Below are positions 55,721-62,483 of a stretch of DNA of 64,000 bases, piece after piece. Position numbers and translations under genes: made by a program. The notes below the pieces were generated by a model. The model was not told the DNA's origin and made no database searches. It saw only the letters and a list, made by a program, of their open reading frames with translations. The stretch covers positions 64,501-128,500 of the forward strand of contig NZ_JAKEEB010000005.1 in assembly GCF_021462825.1 (NCBI RefSeq). Direction: 5' to 3'. The first letter of the stretch is position 1. Each line of letters opens with the position of its first letter. The stretch is from Streptomyces glomeratus (lineage in GTDB: Bacteria > Actinomycetota > Actinomycetes > Streptomycetales > Streptomycetaceae).

Positions 55721-57450
55721 CGCGACTCCTCCTCGAGGCCCTGGACAGGTGTCACCTTGCCGGACGCGCCGCCCGCGGGCGCCTGTGGGGCGGGAACGAG
55801 GCCCCGGCGCTCCCCGGCATCGGGCTGGGACGCCGGGCCAGGCTCCTCGAGCGCCTCCGGCAGGACGACGGTGAACTCCGCGCCCCCGCCCTCCGCCTCG
55901 TCCACGTGGGCACTGCCTCCCTGGCGTTCGGCGAGACGGCGCACCATCGACAGGCCGATCCCGCGTTTGCCGTGGGCCGGGGGCTGCTTGGTCGACCATC
56001 CGTCCGTGAAGACCAACTCCCGGCGCTCGGCCGGGACTCCGGGTCCCGTGTCGCGCACACGGAGGACCGCCGTGCGCCCCTCGGCGCGCAGTTCGACCTC
56101 CACGCGCGCGTGCGGAGTGCCCGCGACGGCGTCCAGTGCGTTGTCGACCAGGTTGCCCACCACCGTGACCAGCCCCCTAGGGTCGATCAACCGGTCCGGC
56201 AGCAGCGTGCGATCCGCGATCCACAGGGCCACACCGCGCTCCGCGGCGACCGTGGCCTTGCCCACCAGCAGGGCGGCGAGCAGCGGATCGTGGATCTTCT
56301 CGGTCACCTGTTCCGCGGTGGCCCGGTGGTCGCCCACCACCTCGCCGACGAACTCCACGGCGTCCTCGTACATCTCCAGTTCGAGCAGGCCCAGGAGCGT
56401 GTGCATCCGGTTGGCGTGCTCGTGGTCCTGTGCGCGCAGGGCGTCGATCAGACCGCGTGTGGAGTCCAGCTCGCGGCCCAGCTGTTCCAGCTCCGTCCGG
56501 TCGCGCAGGGTGGCGACGGCGCCACCGTCGTCGGTGGGCATGCGGTTGGCGACCAGGACCCGGTGACCGCGCACGGTGAGCAGATCCGTGCCCGTGACCC
56601 GTCCGGCGAGCACATCGGTCGTACGGCCCTGGCCGAGCGCCTCGTCGAGGGACCGGCCGACGACCTCGTCGCCGATGCCCAGCAGCCGCTGTGCCTCGTC
56701 GTTGAGGAGCCGCACCCGGCCCTCGCGGTCCAGGGCGACGACGCCCTCCCGGATGCCGTGCAGCATCGCCTCCCGTTCCGCGAGCAGCGCGGAGATGTCG
56801 GAGAAGGCGAGATCGCGGGTCTGCCGCTGAACCCTGCGCGAGATCACATAGGCGGCCAGTGCGCCGATGGCGAGGGCCGCGCCCGCGTACGCGAACAGTC
56901 CCGGTATCGCGTGGATCAGCCGGGCCCGCACGCTGTTGTACTCGATGCCCACGGAGACCGCGCCGATGATCCGGCCGTGCGCGTCCCGCAGCGGCACCTT
57001 GCCGCGGGCCGAACGCCCCAGGGTGCCGCTGTCGATCTGCATGACCTCCTTGCCGGCCAGGGCCTCGCTCGGATCGGTCGAGACCGGCTTGCCGATCTGT
57101 GAGGGGTCCCGGTGCGACCAGCGCACATGCTGCATGTTCATCACCACGACGTACTCGGCCCCGCTGGCCTTGCGGATGCGTTCCGCCTCGGCCTGCACGG
57201 GCCCGTCGGGCGACGGCCGTGTCGACTGCAGGTCCTTGGCGATCTGTGGCTGGGCCGCCGTGGACTGCGCGATCGCCAGGGCCTGGCGCATCGCCTGGTC
57301 GTCCAGCGTGTGACCGAGCGGGGCCAGGAACAGCCCGGTCGCGAGCACGGCGACGCCCGCGGCGATCGCCACCTGCATGAGCAGGAGCTGCGAGAACATC
57401 CGCCGCGGCAGGCCGAGGCGCAGCCGTCGCGCAGGGGGAGAGGGGCTCAT
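55717..57450 (-). CDS. CitA/DcuS-type sensor histidine kinase
   Basis: A 577-residue kinase. One N-terminal helix (LLLMQVAIAAGVAVLATGLF), then an extracytoplasmic Cache/PAS sensor (about 50-180) including QMDSGT-type ligand-pocket residues, then a second helix (GLFAYAGAALAIGALAAYVI). A cytoplasmic PAS domain (REGRVRLLNDEAQRLLG) leads to the His region (RAQDHEHANRMHTLLGLLE) and HATPase (VVGNLVDNALDAVAG; GIGLSMVRRL). CitA/DcuS kinases sense citrate or C4-dicarboxylates. ATG 57450 lies shortly after TACCGT on the minus strand with no Shine-Dalgarno, so it may be leaderless. Confidence 0.9.
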   Translation of the reverse strand: MSPSPPARRLRLGLPRRMFSQLLLMQVAIAAGVAVLATGLFLAPLGHTLDDQAMRQALAIAQSTAAQPQIAKDLQSTRPSPDGPVQAEAERIRKASGAEYVVVMNMQHVRWSHRDPSQIGKPVSTDPSEALAGKEVMQIDSGTLGRSARGKVPLRDAHGRIIGAVSVGIEYNSVRARLIHAIPGLFAYAGAALAIGALAAYVISRRVQRQTRDLAFSDISALLAEREAMLHGIREGVVALDREGRVRLLNDEAQRLLGIGDEVVGRSLDEALGQGRTTDVLAGRVTGTDLLTVRGHRVLVANRMPTDDGGAVATLRDRTELEQLGRELDSTRGLIDALRAQDHEHANRMHTLLGLLELEMYEDAVEFVGEVVGDHRATAEQVTEKIHDPLLAALLVGKATVAAERGVALWIADRTLLPDRLIDPRGLVTVVGNLVDNALDAVAGTPHARVEVELRAEGRTAVLRVRDTGPGVPAERRELVFTDGWSTKQPPAHGKRGIGLSMVRRLAERQGGSAHVDEAEGGGAEFTVVLPEALEEPGPASQPDAGERRGLVPAPQAPAGGASGKVTPVQGLEEESR

Positions 57451-57565
57451 GCGTACGACGGTACGGGCATGGGCGTGCCCTGCCGTAGGGGTGTGGCGTG
57501 GATCTCCTGTGGGGGCGCGTAGGGGCCCTGACGAGGGCCGGAGCGCCACCGCGCGGGGGTGTGTC

Positions 57566-58516
57566 TCAGCAGTGCGCGCGGTCGGCCACCGCCGCGCAGT
57601 GCAGCTCCCGTACCGATACGACGTCCATGCGGGCCGGCGCACCCAGTTCCGAACCGCAGCTCTCCGGGCGCGGCGGCAGGGAGGCGCCCCGCGCCACGAG
57701 GACGCGCCACAGCCGGCCGTCGGTGTGGGCGACGGTGACCTCCCAGCGCGGCGCGGCACCGTCCGTGCGGACGACGGTCAGCGCGTCCGCCGTGTACTCG
57801 TGGGCCGATGTGCGCACCGCGAGTTCCGCCGCCTGCGCGGGCCGTTCCCAGGCGGAGCTGCCGCGACAGCCCTCGAGCACGACCCGCCCTTCGCGCACAC
57901 CGTGGAGGACCTCCTTGACGTGCGGCGCCTGGGCCCTGCCGTAGGCGTAGCCGAACGGGAGGACGAGGAGCGTGGGGGAGAAGCGGTGGCCGCCGAGATG
58001 GGTGACCTCCCAGACACCGTCGACTCCGGAGGCCGTCAGCTCGGACGCGAGCGGGCGGCCGAGAAGGGCGCAGCAGCGGTCCCGTCTGCCGTTGGTGCAG
58101 ACGAGCGCGAGGGGATCACCTGTGTGGGGCCTGCCCTGGAGCGATGCGTCGAAGGTGAAGTGATCGCCTCTGCCGAGCGCCGCGAAGTCCAGATCGAGCA
58201 GCTGTTCCGGCTCGGATGTCGTGGCGGCGTGCAGCCATGTCTTTCCGGGGACGGTGTGGGCCGCATACACCTGCCGTACGGAAGTCGTGCCGCAGTCGGC
58301 GTGCCTGCCGGGGCGGCGGATGAGCGCGATGCGCACACCGGTGCCCTCCGCGGCCGCCTCGAGGGCACGGCCGAGCCCGGGGTCCAGATGGCTCGAGGTG
58401 AGCGCCTTGGGACCCCAGGGCCCGGGCTGCTCCAGGAGCAGCCATGTCCTCGCGGTCGCCGCGGTCCCCGCGAGGGGCTCGTCGAGGTCCCGGGACGCGC
58501 TCGTGCACGTACTCAC
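57566..58516 (-). CDS. Sucrase/ferredoxin-like (thioredoxin-like 2Fe-2S) protein, iron regulated
   Basis: A 316-residue protein of the Suc_Fer-like family. The C-terminal thioredoxin-like ferredoxin region has LVCTNGRRDRCC (Cys ligands) and VTHLGGHRFSPTLLVLPFG (His ligands), consistent with a 2Fe-2S cluster. Such proteins are linked to iron release from siderophores in actinobacteria by inference only. GTG 58516 is the start. A near-perfect iron box covers the -10 region one base upstream, so expression should rise in iron limitation through DmdR1/IdeR. Confidence 0.85.
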   Translation of the reverse strand: MSTCTSASRDLDEPLAGTAATARTWLLLEQPGPWGPKALTSSHLDPGLGRALEAAAEGTGVRIALIRRPGRHADCGTTSVRQVYAAHTVPGKTWLHAATTSEPEQLLDLDFAALGRGDHFTFDASLQGRPHTGDPLALVCTNGRRDRCCALLGRPLASELTASGVDGVWEVTHLGGHRFSPTLLVLPFGYAYGRAQAPHVKEVLHGVREGRVVLEGCRGSSAWERPAQAAELAVRTSAHEYTADALTVVRTDGAAPRWEVTVAHTDGRLWRVLVARGASLPPRPESCGSELGAPARMDVVSVRELHCAAVADRAHC

Positions 58517-58535
58517 AGAGGTGAGCCTAACCTGA
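58517..58535 (-). promoter_or_regulatory. DmdR/IdeR iron box
   Basis: On the minus strand the site reads TCAGGTTAGGCTCACCTCT, matching the iron-box consensus TTAGGTTAGGCTCACCTAA at 16 of 19 positions. It contains TAGGCT, the likely -10, and ends next to the start codon. Confidence 0.88.
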
Positions 58536-58673
58536 CTTGCCCCATGGTCACTTCCACCGAGCGCAGGGAGCGGGGTGCGACGGGGCCGGCGGGCGGCAGT
58601 GGGGGAGCGCGCCGCGGGCGGATGGACGCCCGCTTGCCCGGCGGCGCGGTGCGGACGCCGGGCGCCCCCGGGC

Positions 58674-59948
58674 TCAGCGGGGGAGCGGCTGGGGCGGACG
58701 CGGTCCCACGTAACGGCCGCTCGGGCGCATACGCAGCGGGCGTTCCTCGTACTCCTCCAGGGTGTGGGCGATCCAGCCCGCCGTACGCGCTACGGCGAAG
58801 ACCGTCTCGCCCGCCGTGGCGTCCATGCCCGAGGCCACCGTGAGAACGGCCAGTGCCAGGTCGACATTGGCGTGCAGGGGCGTGTGGCGGGCCGTCGTCG
58901 ACACGATGTCCCGGGCGGCGGCCAGGGCCGGTTCCGCACCCGGCACGTCCTTGAGAAGGGCGAACAGCGCACCGGCGCGCGGGTCCTCGCCGGGATACAG
59001 CCGGTGGCCCAGCCCGGGAATCCGGCGTCCGGCGCGCAGTTCGTCGGCGATCACGGGGCCCGCGGTGCCCCGGTCAAGGACATCCAGCAGCATCCGGTGC
59101 GCAAGGCCGCTGGCCGCCCCGTGCAGGGGTCCCTCCAGCACGCCGAGGCCCGCGGAGACGGCGGCGTACGCGTGCGCGCGGGCGGATGCGGCGACGCGGA
59201 CAGCGAGGGTCGAGGCGGCCAGGTCGTGGTCGACGAGCAGCCCCAGTGCCGTGTCCAGCACCCGAAGTGACGCCTCGTCGGGGTTCCTGCCGGTGAGCCG
59301 CCCCCACAGGCGCCGCGCCAGCGGACCCTCGTCGCGATGGTCGCGCCGCCGCGGCGGGAGGGCGGCGACGAGGGTGGGGATGAGTGCGCGGGCGACGCCG
59401 AGGACCGCGTCCGGCGACAGGTCGAAGCGGAGCGGATCGACGGTGGCCGCCGCCACCGCGGCCACCCGCAGTCGGTCCGTGGGGCCACTGTGCTCGGGTA
59501 GCGCGTTCACCGCGCGGCGGGCGACGGTGACCGCGGTGTCCGGGGCCGTGAAGGTCACTCCGGGGCGCAGCTGCCCGGTCCACAGCCACTCGGCGATCTC
59601 TTCGTAGGAGTGGCGCGCGGCCAGCTCGGCCGCGTCGACGCCGCGGAAGTAGTAGCGGTCCTTGTCGATCAGGGTGATGCCCGTACGGACCGACAGATCT
59701 CCGCCGGTGGGTGAGCTCCCTCCCGGCTCACGCCTGTTGCGTCGCGCGAGTGCCGCCACCTCCTTGGCGTCGAAGGTGCTGCCGCGGTCTCCCGGCTCGC
59801 GCCTGCTGCTGAGCTGTCCGCGGCTCACGTAGGCGTACACGGTCTCGGGCTTCACGCCGAGCAGCTCGGCCGCCTCCCTGGTGGAGAGCCGAGTCCCGTC
59901 CTGACCGTGAGCCGCTTCCTGATCCCTCATGGTCGCAACCGTATCCAT
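58674..59948 (-). CDS. Citrate synthase-like protein with N-terminal helix-turn-helix domain
   Basis: A 424-residue fusion. Residues ~20-70 are a MerR/excisionase-type HTH (STREAAELLGVKPETVYAYV, then STFDAKEVAALARR). The remainder is a citrate synthase domain. Catalytic residues look intact: His241 in VDHDLAAST, His276 in GPLHGAA, His315 in GLGHRLYPGEDPR and Asp363 in NVDLALAV. The start is ATG 59948 or 59930, with AT-rich promoter sequence immediately upstream. It is divergent from a second citrate synthase across 78 bp with a perfect palindrome. I infer a bifunctional enzyme/DNA-binding protein controlling this promoter. Whether it makes citrate or methylcitrate, or only binds them, is unknown. 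Confidence 0.88.
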   Translation of the reverse strand: MDTVATMRDQEAAHGQDGTRLSTREAAELLGVKPETVYAYVSRGQLSSRREPGDRGSTFDAKEVAALARRNRREPGGSSPTGGDLSVRTGITLIDKDRYYFRGVDAAELAARHSYEEIAEWLWTGQLRPGVTFTAPDTAVTVARRAVNALPEHSGPTDRLRVAAVAAATVDPLRFDLSPDAVLGVARALIPTLVAALPPRRRDHRDEGPLARRLWGRLTGRNPDEASLRVLDTALGLLVDHDLAASTLAVRVAASARAHAYAAVSAGLGVLEGPLHGAASGLAHRMLLDVLDRGTAGPVIADELRAGRRIPGLGHRLYPGEDPRAGALFALLKDVPGAEPALAAARDIVSTTARHTPLHANVDLALAVLTVASGMDATAGETVFAVARTAGWIAHTLEEYEERPLRMRPSGRYVGPRPPQPLPR

Positions 59949-59956
59949 GGACGATG

Positions 59957-59973
59957 TATTGATTCAATCAATA
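59957..59973. promoter_or_regulatory. Perfect 17-bp palindrome between the divergent citrate synthase genes
   Basis: TATTGATT-C-AATCAATA has perfect 8-bp arms in a very AT-rich patch. It directly abuts the -35 of the rightward gene and lies 9 bp from the leftward start. It is the obvious operator candidate for the HTH-citrate synthase. Confidence 0.8.
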
Positions 59974-60001
59974 TTGACAGTAGATGAGTCAAGCATAGAC
60001 A
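59974..60001 (+). promoter_or_regulatory. Sigma-70-type promoter of the second citrate synthase gene
   Basis: TTGACA (59974-59979), 16-bp spacer, TAGACA (59996-60001), 25 bp before the start codon and followed by AAGGAGGA. Two GAGTCAA direct repeats (one in the spacer, one just downstream) may be further regulator contacts. Confidence 0.7.
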
Positions 60002-60026
60002 GTCGAGTCAACTACAAGGAGGACAC

Positions 60027-61190
60027 ATGGCGATCAACAGGGCCGCAACGGCCTCCACCGACGTGCCGCGGGGACTCGCGGGCGTCGTCGTCACCGACAC
60101 CGCATTGGGTGACGTCAGGGGGCTCGAGGGGTTCTACCACTACCGGCAGTACTCGGCCGTCGAACTCGCGCGGACCCGTGGCTTCGAGGACGTCTGGCAT
60201 CTGATGGTCCACGGCGAACTGCCGGACGCGGCGCAGGCGTCCGCGTTCGCCGCCCGGACCGCCGCACTGCGCCGCCTGCCCGACGAGGTGCGGGCCGTGC
60301 TCCCCGCGGTGGCGGCGGCCGGCGGCCGGTCCGGACCGCTGTCGGGGCTTCGCACCGCGTTGTCCCTGCTCGGCGCGGCCAAGGACTTCCGGCCGGTCTA
60401 CGACATCGCCGCGGAGCGCCGCCGTGAGGACACCCTCGCGGCGGCCGCGGCCATCCCCACGCTGCTGACGGCGCTGTACCGGCTGGGCCGGGGCCTGGAA
60501 CCGGTCGAGCCGCGCGAGGACCTGCCGCACGCCGCCAACTACCTGTACATGCTGACGGGTTCGGAACCCGACGAAGCGCGGGCGCGAGCTGTAGAGCAGT
60601 ACTTGATCTCGACCATTGACCATGGATTCAATGCGTCAACGTTCACGGCGCGGGTGATCGCATCGACCGGCGCGGATGTGGCGGCTGCTTTGTCGGGTGC
60701 CGTCGGTGCCCTGTCCGGTCCGCTCCACGGCGGTGCACCGAGCCGGGCCCTCGACGCCCTCGACGCGATCGGCACACCGGACCGTATCGACTCCTGGATC
60801 CGCGAACGCGTCCTCGCCGGCGACCGCATCATGGGCTTCGGTCACCCCGTCTACCGCACGGAGGATCCGCGCTCACGGATGCTTCGGGGCATCGCGGAGC
60901 AGTTGGGCGGTCCGCTGGTCGACTTCGCGATCCGGGTCGAGCGCCGTGTGGAGGCCCTCCTGGCCGAACTGAAGCCCGGCCGCGAACTCCACACCAATGT
61001 GGAGTTCTACGCGGGCGTGGTCATGCAACTCTGCGGTCTCCCGCGTGAGATGTTCACCCCGACCTTCGCGACGGCGCGCGTGGTCGGCTGGAGCGCCCAC
61101 ATTCTGGAGCAGGCGGAAGACCCGAAGATCATCCGCCCGGCCGCCCGGTATGTGGGCGCCGTCCCACCGGTGGCCGTGCCGGCTGCCTGA
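60027..61190 (+). CDS. Citrate synthase family protein with Asp-to-Glu change at the catalytic acid
   Basis: A 387-residue citrate/2-methylcitrate synthase-type protein. His199 (IDHGFNAST), His234 (GPLHGGA) and His273 (GFGHPVYRTEDPR) are conserved. The catalytic Asp, normally in NVDFYSG-like sequence, is Glu326 (NVEFYAG), which could slow or alter the condensation reaction. ATG 60027 follows AAGGAGGAC. Codons around residues 193-206 are unusually AT-rich and form an inverted repeat, CATTGA...TCAATG. Control by the divergent HTH-citrate synthase is likely. Confidence 0.9.
   Translation: MAINRAATASTDVPRGLAGVVVTDTALGDVRGLEGFYHYRQYSAVELARTRGFEDVWHLMVHGELPDAAQASAFAARTAALRRLPDEVRAVLPAVAAAGGRSGPLSGLRTALSLLGAAKDFRPVYDIAAERRREDTLAAAAAIPTLLTALYRLGRGLEPVEPREDLPHAANYLYMLTGSEPDEARARAVEQYLISTIDHGFNASTFTARVIASTGADVAAALSGAVGALSGPLHGGAPSRALDALDAIGTPDRIDSWIRERVLAGDRIMGFGHPVYRTEDPRSRMLRGIAEQLGGPLVDFAIRVERRVEALLAELKPGRELHTNVEFYAGVVMQLCGLPREMFTPTFATARVVGWSAHILEQAEDPKIIRPAARYVGAVPPVAVPAA
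60614..60633. promoter_or_regulatory. AT-rich intragenic inverted repeat in the second citrate synthase gene
   Basis: CATTGA-CCATGGAT-TCAATG lies inside the coding sequence and uses codons rare in this genome (ATT, GGA, AAT, and TCA just after). It shares TTGA/TCAA half-sites with the promoter palindrome about 655 bp upstream. Confidence 0.4.
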
Positions 61191-61255
61191 CCTCCGCCGA
61201 GGCCCGGCTCCACGCAGCCCCGCGAGCGCCGCCGACCGACGGTCATCTCGTGGGG

Positions 61256-61280
61256 CCGCCCCTCGTATCCTGGGGCGGCG
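61256..61280. promoter_or_regulatory. Inverted repeat around the -10 of the COG0523 gene
   Basis: GCCGCCCC (61256-61263) and GGGGCGGC (61273-61280) flank TCGTATCCT, in which TATCCT (61267-61272) is a likely -10. It could be an operator or a terminator for the upstream gene. Confidence 0.45.
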
Positions 61281-61318
61281 TTCGTCGCGTCTGGACGTCG
61301 TACGAGAAGGGGCACACG

Positions 61319-62482
61319 GTGAGTCGGTCGTCGGGTCCGCAGCAGATTCCGGTCGTGGTCCTCGCCGGATTCCTGGGGTCGGGCAAGACCACCTTGCTCA
61401 ACCACCTCCTCCACCACAGCGGAGGCAGCCGCATCGGCGCCATCGTCAACGACTTCGGGGCCATCGAGATCGATGCGATGGCGGTCGCCGGCGCGCTCGG
61501 GGACTCCACGGTCTCCCTCGGCAACGGATGTCTGTGCTGCGCCGTCGACGCCGGCGAACTCGACGGCTATCTCGACCGGCTCGCCCATCCCTCCGCCGGC
61601 ATCGACGTCATCGTCATCGAGGCCAGCGGGCTCGCCGAACCTCAGGAACTCGTCCGCATGGTGCTCGCCAGCGAGCAGCCGCGTGTCGTCTACGGCGGAC
61701 TCGTGGAGGTCGTCGACGCGGTCGAGTTCGACGCCACCCGCGAGAGGCACCCCGGACTCGACCGGCATCTCGCCCTCGCCGACCTCGTCGTCGTCAACAA
61801 GACCGACCGGGCCGACGACGGCGAACGGGTCCTCCGGCTCGTACGTACGCTCACCGACGGGGCCGCGGTCGTACCGGCCGTCTACGGGCGCATCGACCCC
61901 GGATTCCTGTTCGACTGCCGGCCGGCCGAGGAGCGGATCGGGCAGCTGTCCTTCGACGACCTCCACCGGCACCACGAGCACGAGCACGACGGCCCGCACC
62001 ATGCCCATCTGCACACGGCCTACGACACCCTCTCCTTCGATTCCCGCGTGCCCATGAACCCCGGGCGACTGCTGGACTTCCTGGACACCAGGCCGGAGGG
62101 GCTCTACCGGATCAAGGGATATGTCGACTTCGGCGCCGCCGACCGGCGCAACCGGTACGCCGTGCACGCCGTCGGCCGGTTTCTGCGCTTCTACCCGGAG
62201 CCGTGGAGCGCGGACGACGACCGGCTCACCCAACTCGTCCTCATCGGGTCCGGCATCGACACCGCCGCCCTCCGCGAGGAGCTCCAGGCGTGCGCGGACG
62301 ACACCCCACACGCCGACGAGCGCGGCATGTGGGGCGTCCTTCGCTACGTCCAGGACAAGGACGGCGAGGCAACCGAGGTCCCCGGGGCAACCGAGATCGC
62401 CGAGGTCGCCGATGTCCCTGAAGTCCCTGAGGTCGTCGACCCCTTCGGGGACCTCGATGACCTCGATGACCTCGCGCGCTGA
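61319..62482 (+). CDS. COG0523 (CobW-like) metal-chaperone GTPase
   Basis: A 387-residue G3E GTPase. GFLGSGKTTLLNHLL is the P-loop, GCLCC the CxCC metal site and VVNKTDR the base-recognition motif. A His-rich linker HRHHEHEHDGPHHAHLH (about 218-235) suggests zinc or another transition metal. The C-terminal CobW_C domain is followed by an acidic repeat (EVPEVVDPFGDLDDLDDL). The metal and client are unknown. No Zur-type palindrome is evident upstream. GTG 61319 follows AGAAGGGG. It ends one base from parC on the other strand. Confidence 0.9.
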   Translation: MSRSSGPQQIPVVVLAGFLGSGKTTLLNHLLHHSGGSRIGAIVNDFGAIEIDAMAVAGALGDSTVSLGNGCLCCAVDAGELDGYLDRLAHPSAGIDVIVIEASGLAEPQELVRMVLASEQPRVVYGGLVEVVDAVEFDATRERHPGLDRHLALADLVVVNKTDRADDGERVLRLVRTLTDGAAVVPAVYGRIDPGFLFDCRPAEERIGQLSFDDLHRHHEHEHDGPHHAHLHTAYDTLSFDSRVPMNPGRLLDFLDTRPEGLYRIKGYVDFGAADRRNRYAVHAVGRFLRFYPEPWSADDDRLTQLVLIGSGIDTAALREELQACADDTPHADERGMWGVLRYVQDKDGEATEVPGATEIAEVADVPEVPEVVDPFGDLDDLDDLAR

Positions 62483-62483
62483 C

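Noticed and set aside
54764..56566. Long plus-strand frame over the second CitB regulator and the CitA kinase
   Set aside because: Antisense shadow of two well-supported minus-strand genes with no domain of its own.
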